A stretch of DNA of 64,000 nt from Halostagnicola kamekurae (lineage in GTDB: Archaea > Halobacteriota > Halobacteria > Halobacteriales > Natrialbaceae): assembly GCF_900116205.1 (NCBI RefSeq), contig NZ_FOZS01000002.1, positions 682,001 to 746,000 of the forward strand. Direction: 5' to 3'. Shown in pieces: positions 16,046 to 24,652 of the stretch; the first letter of the stretch is position 1, and each line of letters opens with the position of its first letter. A model generated the notes under the pieces. It was given only the letters and a program-made list of their open reading frames with translations, was not told where the DNA came from and made no database searches. Both the position numbers and the translations under genes were made by a program.

Positions 16046-17887
16046 ATGCACGTTCGTATCGCCGACGGCGCGAGCGAGGCGGAAGCGACGGCCATCGCGA
16101 CGGCGCTGGTCGAACACGTCGGCGTCGACATCGAAGTCTACGTGGGCGATGAAGCCAAACCGACGGTCGTTCGCGAGGTCGACTCGAGCGCGGACGAGAC
16201 GCCGGCGTCTACGGGCACCGCAAGCGGTGACCAGCATACTCAGGAAGCGAGTCCGGCCGCGACGGGTACGACGGCGAATCGGTCGTCGGACTCGTCTGAG
16301 CCGACCGATCGCGAAGAGCGTCTGTGGGCGGAAATCGAAGACATCCTCGAGGGGGGTCCACGGAAGTACAGAGAACAGCTCTCGTCGGAAGGGAAGTTGT
16401 TCGTCCGGGACCGCCTCGAGTACTGGTTCTCGGGCCCGGAGGACGAGTTCCTGTTCGAAGACGGGAAGTTCGCGGCGTTCGACGAGTGGCACCCCGACGG
16501 CGTCGAGACGGACGACTCGGGAGAGAGCGACAACAGGCTGCCGGCCGACGGACTCATCACTGGAGCGGCGACGTTCGAGGGCCGGGACGTCCACGTCATG
16601 GCCAACGATTACACCGTCAAACGGGGGAGCATGGCCGAGAAAGGGGTCGAGAAGTTCCTCCGGATGCAACAGCGGGCGCTGAAAACCGGCAACCCCGTAC
16701 TGTACTTGATGGACTCCTCGGGCGGTCGAATCGACCAGCAGACGGGCTTCTTCGCCAACCGGGAGGGGATCGGCAAGTACTACTACAACCACTCGATGCT
16801 CTCGGGTCGAGTCCCGCAGATCTGCGTGCTCTATGGCCCCTGTATCGCCGGCGCGGCCTACACGCCGGTCTTCGCCGATTTCACCGTGATGGTCGAGGGA
16901 ATGTCCGCGATGGCCATCGCCTCCCCGCGGATGGTGCAGATGGTCACCGGCGAGGAGATCGACTTACAGGAACTCGGCGGCCCGGCCGTCCACGCGCGGG
17001 AATCGGGCTCGGCGGATCTCGTCGCTCGAGACGAGGAACACGCCCGCGAACTCGTCGCGAAGCTGCTCTCGTATCTGCCGAGCAACGCCGACGAGACGCC
17101 GCCTCGAGTCGAGGGTCAGTCGCCGGCTTCCTCGCCCGCGGGGATCGACGCGGTGGTTCCCGAGCGGCCGAACGCGAGTTACGATATGAACGCGGTGATC
17201 GAGCGCATCGTCGACGCGGATTCGACGCTCGAGATCGGATCGGAGTACGGCGACGAGATCGTCACGGCGTTCGCCCGGATCGACGGGAGACCGGTAGGCA
17301 TCGTGGCCAACCAGCCGGCACGGCGCGCGGGGGCGATCTTCCCGGACGCGGCCGAGAAGGCTGCCCGGTTCATCTGGACTGCGGACGCGTTCAACGTCCC
17401 CCTGCTGTACCTCTGTGACACGCCGGGTTTCATGGCCGGGTCGCAGGTCGAGAAGGAGGGGATCCTCGAGAAGGGAAAGAAGCTGATCTACGCGACCGCC
17501 TCGGCGACGGTCCCACAGCAGACGGTGATAGTCAGGAAAGCCTACGGTGCGGGGATCTACGCGATGGGCGGGCCGGCCTACGACCCCGAGAGCGTCATCG
17601 GTCTCCCCTCCGGAGAGATCGCGATCATGGGCCCCGAAGCGGCGATCAACGCGGTGTACGCCCGAAAGCTTGCCGCGGTCGACGATCCCGACGAGCGCGA
17701 GGCCCTCGAGCGAGAGCTTCGGGAAGCCTACCGCGAGGACATCGACATCCATCGCATGGCCAGCGACGTCGTCATCGACGAGATCGTTCCCCCGAGCACG
17801 CTCCGGACGGAACTCGAGAACCGCTTCGAGTTCTACGCCGACGTCGAGAAATCGCTCCCGAGCAAGAAACACGGCACGGTTCTGTGA
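16046..17887 (+). CDS. Acyl-CoA carboxylase carboxyltransferase with N-terminal extension
   Basis: 613-aa protein. Residues about 95-600 form the paired crotonase-fold carboxyltransferase of propionyl/acetyl-CoA carboxylases: DSSGGRIDQQ, the YGPCIAGAAYTP oxyanion region, CDTPGFMAGSQVEKEG near residue 457 and KAYGAGIYAMGGP in the C-half. It transfers CO2 from biotin to an acyl-CoA, for example propionyl-CoA. The family is usually about 515 aa. The extra 90 residues are a short alpha/beta domain (MHVRIADGASEAEATAIATA) and a Ser/Thr/Glu linker, resembling the small epsilon/PccX-type subunits. No biotin carboxylase gene is adjacent. Confidence 0.85.
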   Translation: MHVRIADGASEAEATAIATALVEHVGVDIEVYVGDEAKPTVVREVDSSADETPASTGTASGDQHTQEASPAATGTTANRSSDSSEPTDREERLWAEIEDILEGGPRKYREQLSSEGKLFVRDRLEYWFSGPEDEFLFEDGKFAAFDEWHPDGVETDDSGESDNRLPADGLITGAATFEGRDVHVMANDYTVKRGSMAEKGVEKFLRMQQRALKTGNPVLYLMDSSGGRIDQQTGFFANREGIGKYYYNHSMLSGRVPQICVLYGPCIAGAAYTPVFADFTVMVEGMSAMAIASPRMVQMVTGEEIDLQELGGPAVHARESGSADLVARDEEHARELVAKLLSYLPSNADETPPRVEGQSPASSPAGIDAVVPERPNASYDMNAVIERIVDADSTLEIGSEYGDEIVTAFARIDGRPVGIVANQPARRAGAIFPDAAEKAARFIWTADAFNVPLLYLCDTPGFMAGSQVEKEGILEKGKKLIYATASATVPQQTVIVRKAYGAGIYAMGGPAYDPESVIGLPSGEIAIMGPEAAINAVYARKLAAVDDPDEREALERELREAYREDIDIHRMASDVVIDEIVPPSTLRTELENRFEFYADVEKSLPSKKHGTVL

Positions 17888-17903
17888 CCGGCGGCGGGGA
17901 CGG

Positions 17904-18098
17904 TCAACAGGACAGCGAAACGAAGCGACGGCGACGCAGAATGGTCGTCGAACACGACGGACACTCGTAGACGTCTCGAGTGGGCCGTTCGCGGATGATC
18001 CAATCGCCCGTTACGGGACTTTCGTGTCCGCAGTCGGGACAGAAGAGGACGCCTTTCTTCGGCGGGTCCTCGTCGGGGGTGGGAGGGCGCTGACTCAT
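17904..18098 (-). CDS. Small zinc-ribbon protein
   Basis: 64-aa protein with CPDCGHES and CPSCST knuckles about 25 residues apart, the pattern of a rubredoxin-like zinc ribbon, between a Pro-rich start and an RRRRF tail. The ATG at 18098 begins MSQRPPTPDEDPP, a typical haloarchaeal start. Likely a nucleic-acid or protein-binding mini-protein; function unknown. Confidence 0.75.
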   Translation of the reverse strand: MSQRPPTPDEDPPKKGVLFCPDCGHESPVTGDWIIRERPTRDVYECPSCSTTILRRRRFVSLSC

Positions 18099-18439
18099 GG
18101 TGAATACACTGGGAACCGCACGGTAAAAACGCTGTCCACGATGAATTATCCTGATGGTTCGGTCGAGAGAGCGGTCTCGAAACGCGCCGAGATCTCACGT
18201 TGTGAGTTCGCGCTGAGATCGATCCGGATCGGCGGGCGGTAAGCGAACCCTTCCACGACCGAACGCAGAGTCGCGAGCCGACCTCGCCGCAGATCGAGAG
18301 CTACGGGTCACTTAACAATACGTCGGTCGGTAGAGCGGGCGTTCGAACGGCCGCTCCGTGACACCGTGGGAGGCTCGAGACGGTCCATCGCCGGTGGACG
18401 GTCACCGACGCCAGCCGGTTCGACTCCGGTCAGGGGCCT

Positions 18440-18787
18440 ATGCGTTCGATTGCCGGGTTCGCGAGAGCGGCCGACACGGAGGCGTCGCCGATCGAACTCG
18501 AGGGGCTACTGTGGGTCGCCGTTGGTGCGGCCCTGATCGGAGACGTCGTCACGACGTTCGTCGGACTCCACCTCGGACTCGCCGAATCGAACCCGATCGC
18601 TCATGGCGCGATCGACGGCTACGGTCCGGCGGGCATGGTCGGGTTGAAGCTGATCGCGGTCGCCGTCGGCATCGGGTGTCGATCCTTGCTCCCCGAGGAG
18701 TACCGACCGATCGTGCCGGCGGGACTGGCCCTGCCGTGGCTGGTCGCGATCGGTATCAACCTCTACATGATCTCGAGCGTCGTGTAA
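18440..18787 (+). CDS. Small membrane protein (DUF5658-like)
   Basis: 115-aa protein with three or four hydrophobic helices and the conserved-looking GDVVTTFVGLHLGLAESNP segment at residues 35-53, which resembles DUF5658 proteins of haloarchaea and other prokaryotes. The helices are short, with one interrupting Arg. Function unknown. It is the last ordinary gene before the AT-rich island. Confidence 0.7.
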   Translation: MRSIAGFARAADTEASPIELEGLLWVAVGAALIGDVVTTFVGLHLGLAESNPIAHGAIDGYGPAGMVGLKLIAVAVGIGCRSLLPEEYRPIVPAGLALPWLVAIGINLYMISSVV

Positions 18788-18934
18788 GCGGCTCGAGGGA
18801 AACGGGTTACGGGGAAGCAAGGAGAAAGGTTCGCGCTTTAGCGCGCGATGAATCCGCCAATACCCTCCATCCCGAAGTTCGATAGCAGTGCTGGATGTTC
18901 CACATTGATTCGAATAATTAAGTTAGAGAAATAC

Positions 18935-19113
18935 GGCTCTGATGAATCACTAGACGGCGTCGGCTTCCACGGATCAGATCCGGCGACTTGAGGTGTTACT
19001 CTGGGACAATTCGATCACTATCCGAAGGAAACCGTGATGGCGGTGTGGTTGGACTCCGTCACAGGCCCACTGAAATCACTCAATCTAACGCTGTATGGCG
19101 ATTCATCAGAGCC
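18935..19113. mobile_element. MITE-like element, 179 bp
   Basis: A perfect 14-bp inverted repeat bounds this segment: GGCTCTGATGAATC at 18935-18948 and its complement at 19100-19113. The interior has no open frame. The GGCTCTG end is shared with the 17-bp ends of the element at 33018. No matching target duplication is seen (agaaatac on the left, aaaatagg on the right), so the insertion may be old or the ends may be all that remains. It sits at the left edge of the AT-rich island. Confidence 0.55.
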
Positions 19114-19130
19114 AAAATAGGCTATTTAGA

Positions 19131-19446
19131 ATGTCTCAAATATCCTGGTCTGCAGACTTCTTCCAATTCGCAGAACTCAATCAATAACGGGACAACGATC
19201 TCGTCACAGTGACTGCCACGATCTCTATTGGTCCGATCCAGATCTAGCTGACGACTTACTTGAACCAGCCAACTCAGTTCCAACGATACGCCGAAATGTC
19301 TCCGATTCTCGAACCACTCGATCCCGAGGTGGTTTACTCAGTGGAGCAAAGAGAGAACTAGCAAGAACATAGTTGAAGCTACACTGGCGCAACAGCGAGC
19401 ACGTGTGGCGGATTTTTATGAAAATGAGAAAAAGTCCTTTTTATAA
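19131..19446 (+). pseudogene. Decayed gene of unknown function
   Basis: Protein-like sequence can be followed through three frames. ATG at 19131 gives MSQISWSADFFQFAELNQ and then a TAA at 19185. The frame continues RDNDLVTVTAT, shifts near 19215 to DLYWSDPDLADDLLEPANS and further to GGLLSGAKRELAR, then shifts near 19368 to IVEATLAQQRARVADFYENE and a TAA at 19444. The composition is like a normal haloarchaeal protein. Its end overlaps the stop of the M48 gene on the other strand. I do not recognise the family. Confidence 0.55.
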
Positions 19447-20454
19447 TCTTTTCTTTCTGAGTCGCTTGATCCGTCGTTCTGTATTGGGATGGGTTTTGAC
19501 TAACCAGTTCAATCGGCGAGTTGGTAACGGTAAACCACCGAAATCAGGCTGCTTTTGTGGAGGTTCAACGATCGAGAGCGGCGAAATATCTGCATTGCGG
19601 AGATCAGTCGAAGGACGCTCTGAAAGTGTTGTATCAATTTTTTCAAGTGCAGTTGCCAGACTAGCCGGATCACCAGTAATAGAGATTGCACCGCTGTCAG
19701 CGGTGAATTCTCTTGTCCGAGAGAGTGCTGCCCAGCATAAGACAGCTACAATCCAGATTGGAAGTATCAGAATCAACCCTACCGTTATAAATAAATCTGT
19801 ACTATCAGCACGGCTTGGCTGCCCATATTTAACACCTACCGTTGAATCTGAAAATAGACGAAAAATACGTTTCGTTGCTCCGATAGGTAATGATGCGATA
19901 GTCATCACTACCATGTCTCGATTTTTTATATGAGCAACTTCATGTGCCATAACGGCCTCAACCTCACTTTGGTCAAGTATTGATAATAGTCCTTCACTAA
20001 TAACAAGTCGTGCAGTTTGTGGTCTGAATCCCGTTGTGAAAGAAAAAGGTGTTTCAATTGGAGCAATATAAATATCTGGCACAGGAGTCGAGACTTGATG
20101 AGCGACTAATTGAACGGTATTCATCAATTCTGGATGCTTATCTTCTTGGATATGAGTAGCATTGACTGCTCTGATCGAGTGTGCAGGAGCATGTTGTTCA
20201 CCCCATAGAAGAAGAGTCAGAATACAGGTACCAGCACCAGAACCGACCAAGAATAGGGTTTCAGTAGACGGCAATTCCGGCGGTTGGAGCAAAATAGCAT
20301 AAATGAAGAATAAAGAGGTAGATACAATACTACCAGAAACAACAGCTGCCAGAAGGGCTGTTATTCCAAGCCCAAGAAGCGTTATCCCTATCAAGCTATA
20401 CAAATAAACTCTTTGAGCATTCGTTTCCATTACGTGCCACATGAGCGCCTTCAC
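19441..20454 (-). CDS. M48 family (HtpX-like) membrane zinc metalloprotease
   Basis: 337-aa protein: two membrane helices at about residues 17-40 and 65-85, a cytosolic zinc-protease region with HEVAH (near residue 171), two further helices around 220-250, then REFTADSGA supplying the third zinc ligand. This is the HtpX/Oma1-like order. The ATG at 20454 or the one at 20430 (METNAQ) could be the start. Codon use is AT-rich compared with the flanks, indicating acquisition by transfer. It neighbours, in the same orientation, a subtilase 150 bp upstream. Confidence 0.85.
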   Translation of the reverse strand: MKALMWHVMETNAQRVYLYSLIGITLLGLGITALLAAVVSGSIVSTSLFFIYAILLQPPELPSTETLFLVGSGAGTCILTLLLWGEQHAPAHSIRAVNATHIQEDKHPELMNTVQLVAHQVSTPVPDIYIAPIETPFSFTTGFRPQTARLVISEGLLSILDQSEVEAVMAHEVAHIKNRDMVVMTIASLPIGATKRIFRLFSDSTVGVKYGQPSRADSTDLFITVGLILILPIWIVAVLCWAALSRTREFTADSGAISITGDPASLATALEKIDTTLSERPSTDLRNADISPLSIVEPPQKQPDFGGLPLPTRRLNWLVKTHPNTERRIKRLRKKRL

Positions 20455-20604
20455 GACTTTCCTTCTTTGATTTCGCTGTGATATTCATTCCTTGATTCCG
20501 AATTCTCACACGAGCCTGCCAGTTTACTGTTGAATATTTCATCAACCATGACGTTGGGCGTGGGCCTTCAAAAAGAAGGTGTCAGCTTCGAGTTCTAGAT
20601 TTAA

Positions 20605-22014
20605 TCAGTCTGCGACGCGCTCAAGCGTCTTAAGAGCATTAATACGGCCAGCACCAAGCCCAGATGTATATTCGCCGGAAAGTTCTATCGCACCTTGCTC
20701 AATCGCCTGATGGACACGCCGTGGATGGAGATCAGGGTTGAGTTCACGAAGGAGACATGCTAGACCCGATACCTGAGGTGCAGCCATCGATGTCCCGGAT
20801 ACGTAGTCGTAGTGCGAACCATGGATGTCTTTTGCAACAGCTGAAAGTACTTTGTTCGTTGAACCCGGATATTCAACCCTCTCAGGCTTTGCAAACTTTG
20901 TTTTCTCAGATGTTTCGTAGCCACCACCAGGTGCGGCAACATCAACTGTCCTATCTCCATAATTCGAGTAGTAGCTTCGCTTGTCGGTAGGTCCGGTTGC
21001 GGCGACGGTAATTGTTCCTAGAGTATCGGCTGGCAAAATGTACTCCGTTTTTTTGTTCAAATTGATTCCTTGGTTTCTAGCGGCAGCTACAACGACGACA
21101 CCATGCTCAATCGCGTATTGGACCAGACGGCGATACGCAGTAAAAGCCCTACTATTAGACGGGAACATATGTCCAAAGCTGAGGTTAATTACGTCGACAC
21201 CTATCTCAACTGCATAATCGATCGCGAGAAGAGTGTCGGTGATCGTCCCTACGAGTGTGCCAATGAACTCGTTGATCCGCTCGAAGAACATAGTGCGAAG
21301 CGAGACGATATTCGCATTTGGTGCCATTCCGATGATACCAGTATCGTTGCCTACAGCAGCAGTGATCCCGGCAACGGGAGTGCCATGTCCAGAAACATCG
21401 CCAGCGACAGGCTGAGTGATCGACGATACTACTGAGTTAGTTCCTGGCTTTTCGGCGACAAGAACTTCGTTGCTTCCCGAGTGAATACGACCATATCGAA
21501 AGAGGCGACCTCGGCTAACGTCGATATTGGGTTCGAGTACTGGATGTATATGACTGATACCACTGTCAATGACTGCAACTGTCGTTCCCTTGCCTGTTGC
21601 CAGATCATGGGCCGCTGCTGTCTGGGTGATCTGTTTGTCCCACTGTTTTTCGTACAGCGATCCGTTAGTGCCAATCAGTTCGTCCTCTGTCCGATTGATC
21701 TCATTAAAGGCGTACACCTCATCTGGAATCACATCTTCAATTACTGCCATTGACTGGAGCTGGTTGAGCCTATCTTCAGGCCCTTGGATGATAAGAACCG
21801 ATTTCTCAGCAAGTTCATGTAAGATTTCGAATCCAGCCTGTGTGATTCGAGTTCGTAGGTTGGAACCGCCCCCAAGAACAATATATAGATGTTGTTCATC
21901 TGGAACTACTCGGTCACTTGCGTTTCCAATACCGATCGCAGTGACTGCCATACTGCTTCCTACGATACTTTTAATTATTGATCGTCTTGAGTAGGGTGTA
22001 ACCTTCCCCATCAT
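20605..22014 (-). CDS. Tat-exported subtilisin-like serine protease (S8)
   Basis: 469-aa subtilase. The N-terminus has a twin-arginine signal (YSRRSIIKSIVGSSMAVTA), followed by an inhibitor-I9-like propeptide to about residue 115. The catalytic domain shows Asp in VAVIDSG, His in GHGTPVAG, the oxyanion Asn in AAARNQG and Ser in SGTSMAAP, so it should be active. It resembles halolysin-type extracellular proteases but has no C-terminal PKD or lectin extension. It is divergent from the Tat-exported protein at 22298, with a 283-bp AT-rich spacer. Confidence 0.9.
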   Translation of the reverse strand: MMGKVTPYSRRSIIKSIVGSSMAVTAIGIGNASDRVVPDEQHLYIVLGGGSNLRTRITQAGFEILHELAEKSVLIIQGPEDRLNQLQSMAVIEDVIPDEVYAFNEINRTEDELIGTNGSLYEKQWDKQITQTAAAHDLATGKGTTVAVIDSGISHIHPVLEPNIDVSRGRLFRYGRIHSGSNEVLVAEKPGTNSVVSSITQPVAGDVSGHGTPVAGITAAVGNDTGIIGMAPNANIVSLRTMFFERINEFIGTLVGTITDTLLAIDYAVEIGVDVINLSFGHMFPSNSRAFTAYRRLVQYAIEHGVVVVAAARNQGINLNKKTEYILPADTLGTITVAATGPTDKRSYYSNYGDRTVDVAAPGGGYETSEKTKFAKPERVEYPGSTNKVLSAVAKDIHGSHYDYVSGTSMAAPQVSGLACLLRELNPDLHPRRVHQAIEQGAIELSGEYTSGLGAGRINALKTLERVAD

Positions 22015-22270
22015 AGTACTAATAAAAGAACCTTCTAATAATGATGTTGTAATTTCATTCCATAATAATGTTCTGGTGTATTAGTATACTATACTAATAT
22101 AATATTTTATGCTTTTTGAATTCGATTTGCGTTTTTACTGCTTACTGCATCTCTGTTATTGGTTGCTGTCAATCAATTCACTCAAACTAAATTATATGTA
22201 AAGGTTGCCATAAAGGTAAAGAATAACTATACCGGATGTATATTTAAACTACAGAAGTTAGTAAGATACA

Positions 22271-22278
22271 AAATATTA
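22271..22278 (+). promoter_or_regulatory. TATA-like box for the exported protein gene
   Basis: AAATATTA lies about 24 nt before the ATG at 22298, within the AT-rich divergent spacer 22015-22297. The spacing suits a leaderless transcript. The whole spacer is AT-rich, so alternative boxes exist. Confidence 0.4.
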
Positions 22279-22297
22279 GGTTGGTAAATATTAATGT

Positions 22298-23269
22298 ATG
22301 GCGAACCAACTTAGCAATTCCAGACGTAAGGTGCTGAAGACAATCGGCGCAACAGGCGCACTGCTAACAGCAGGTTCAGGACGAGTGTTAGCAGCAGATA
22401 CTGGAGAGCAATACCCAGAAGTCGATGCCACAATATACAATAAAACGGTTCGGGGAATCGCATCAGTCAATGGCCTTACTGATGTTCCAGGAGTAGCTAA
22501 ACATCCATCACAAGATCGCGTCGCTTTCATTTCTTCGCGTGGTGAAAGTGCACTTGACCTATTTATTGCTGAAGGAATTCAATCAAAGGAGGACAAAGCA
22601 AATAAAGTCTATCGCATTACAGATTCTCCAAAGGCAGGCGTCTATGGGCCAAAATGGATCGGTGAAAATTACCTTTCTTTCCAAAAGAATTTGAAACGAT
22701 GCGCAGTAGATATCCCACAGTCATATGAGGTGGAAGAAGAAGTAGTACTAAATGAAAATGTTACGGAAAGCAAGGGTGCTGAACCAGCACTCCCCTCAAT
22801 TCCGACTCCTAACGCAATTCCTTTCACCGTCTGTGTTCCAACTGGTAGAGACCAGTGGTGCGTGAATACTGATCCTATGACTATTGGGGAGCCAAGAGAT
22901 TGTAATAGTGGACGTACTCCACCCCTTGCCTCTGCGAGTGTGTCAGTTACGCATAAGGTGTTAGGATGGGATGGTTTTGATGTTGTTTCAACACTCTCAT
23001 TCTGGGCTGGTGTGGAAGAAGATCTAAATGGAGTTTGGGTCGGCACACCAGACGGTGAATGTGCCAGGTTCCACATTGACCCACCTAGTCCAACTGCAGC
23101 GGTTGACGATATTGTTGATGAGATTAACGACGTCAAGGGAGATATACTTGATTGGATTGACGAACAGGGAGGACCTAGCCGAGGTTCAATAGGGAGCGAA
23201 ATTATCGGAGTCCTTCTTTTAATTGTTATTGCTATTATTATTGCTGATGGTGTTCCTGATCCTATCTAA
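22298..23269 (+). CDS. Tat-exported protein with C-terminal membrane anchor, unknown function
   Basis: 323-aa protein. A Tat signal (SRRKVLKTIGATGALLTAGS) occupies residues 8-33. Residues 45-120 read like propeller-type beta strands (HPSQDRVAFISS, then DLFIAEG and YGPKWIGENYLSF). A central part has five cysteines (in CAVDIP, TVCVP, WCVN, RDCNS and GECAR), suggesting disulfides outside the cell. The C-terminus has an amphipathic helix (VDDIVDEINDVKGDILDWID) and a final hydrophobic stretch (IIGVLLLIVIAIIIAD). I recognise no family. AT-rich codon use matches the island. Confidence 0.75.
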   Translation: MANQLSNSRRKVLKTIGATGALLTAGSGRVLAADTGEQYPEVDATIYNKTVRGIASVNGLTDVPGVAKHPSQDRVAFISSRGESALDLFIAEGIQSKEDKANKVYRITDSPKAGVYGPKWIGENYLSFQKNLKRCAVDIPQSYEVEEEVVLNENVTESKGAEPALPSIPTPNAIPFTVCVPTGRDQWCVNTDPMTIGEPRDCNSGRTPPLASASVSVTHKVLGWDGFDVVSTLSFWAGVEEDLNGVWVGTPDGECARFHIDPPSPTAAVDDIVDEINDVKGDILDWIDEQGGPSRGSIGSEIIGVLLLIVIAIIIADGVPDPI

Positions 23270-23307
23270 CAACAAAGCTTAATACTCTCCCATTCATAGT
23301 TATACCT

Positions 23308-23628
23308 ATGATTTCTATTACTGAAAAGATAAGAACACCTCATATTTTTGGTTCGGCCATTATATTAGTAGGTGTAGTCTTACTTTACGATCAGTCAGAC
23401 CCGATATCATTCAAGGTTTTATACTTATCGCTATTAGCAGCGGCAGTCCTCTCCGGCCTAAAGCACGTTAAACATCACCGAATCTATTTACTCATAGGAG
23501 TTTCCGTAATAATATCCTCGGCAGCGAGCATCTATAATAGCATGCCAATCTTATATAGCGTCTCACTTCTAATATTTGGTTTGGTAGCATTGTATTTGTA
23601 TTATATATCGGTACGGAGATTGTCTTAG
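23308..23628 (+). CDS. Small membrane protein, unknown function
   Basis: 106-aa protein predicted to consist of four hydrophobic helices with short polar loops (a KHVKHHR loop in the middle). It lies 38 bp after the Tat-exported protein in the same direction and shares its AT-rich composition, so the two probably form an operon. The size and layout would suit an immunity or accessory membrane protein, but that is only a guess from context. Confidence 0.6.
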   Translation: MISITEKIRTPHIFGSAIILVGVVLLYDQSDPISFKVLYLSLLAAAVLSGLKHVKHHRIYLLIGVSVIISSAASIYNSMPILYSVSLLIFGLVALYLYYISVRRLS

Positions 23629-23821
23629 CCAAGTTTCACTATCGCCTGCCATCGGTTTCGATAACAATACACAGTCGGGACATGAAAGATACCGCGTGCT
23701 CGAGAATCAGCGGGACTGATACCCACAGCTTCGGATGATATGCTAATTCTCAGTACGTCACAAAGCCGTTAGTTAGAACGTCTACTTGCTGAGGATGTGC
23801 ACTCCAACCAGCAAGCAAACA

Positions 23822-24470
23822 GTGAACTTTACGGTATTGTTCAGATAGCTGGTTCCAGCAGTATACGTCGCTCTGCAGCCATGCTTCACCGGTTTTCGGT
23901 TTGCTTCTGAGATGGTTTCAAAATTGTCATATACGTCGTTTCATCTCTTGGAAGAACTGCTCAACAGCGTTCCGATTTTCGTGTTTTTCGTATCGAAATC
24001 GGAGTCCGTATCGATGAAGTGCCGCTTTGAGCTGGGGTGCTAAACCGACGAAAAACACGGCATCTTTAACGTCATGTTCCTCGTGAGTTCGGAGAGAAAG
24101 ACCGAAGTGACACCTTCGTACCGGGTCGAAAATAGCCTGACATGGAGAATTCATTGGTTTCGGGATCAACAGCAGCGTGCAGCTAGTAGCGTTGATCGTC
24201 GAATTGGATCACGGGTTCGTCGACCGTGACGTGATCCGGCTGTTTGCCATCTGTCGGCTGTAGATCGGCTTTCTGCATCGAGTTATGGACGGTCAATCGC
24301 GCCCGTTTGACACCGAAACTTTCCAAGACAAATGCAGTATCCGAAAGTAATAATCCGCGCAGTTGGAGCTGAATACTCGACTACATCCGCTCGTGCGGTG
24401 TCTCCTCGCGTTCTACAAAGTCTAACTGGATGGCGATGCTAGACCCGCCGAGGAGGTAGAATTCTGGCAT
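23822..24470 (-). pseudogene. IS6-type (ISH-like) transposase, degraded
   Basis: Reading down from the ATG at 24470: MPEFYLL, FVEREETPHERM, a TAG, then SIQLQLRGLLLS, HNSMQKADLQP and VTVDEPVIQFDDQRY (first catalytic Asp), another TAG, HAAVDPETNEF, a frameshift near 24095, then GLAPQLKAALHRYGLRFRYEKH and NAVEQFFQEMKRR (catalytic Glu) and a further stop. The order matches haloarchaeal IS6-family transposases. The second catalytic Asp region has become VFFVGLA. At least three stops and one frameshift make it inactive. It marks the right part of the AT-rich island. Confidence 0.8.
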
Positions 24471-24652
24471 AAGTACAACGGAATTCCACCGCCTCACTCC
24501 TTCAAACTCTAATCTGAACAGCACCGGTTGGCACAGCCATTGACATACTTGTTTGACGAGGAGACTGGTGCGTTCACACCTCGAGAATAAATCACGTCGT
24601 AAACCACAATATCGCACCGTGGGAATCCTCGCGCTTCAGTGCGGAGAGGATG

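Noticed and set aside
18358-18885. 175-codon plus-strand frame overlapping the DUF5658-like gene
   Set aside because: Arg-rich shadow composition; the 115-aa membrane protein in the other frame fits far better.
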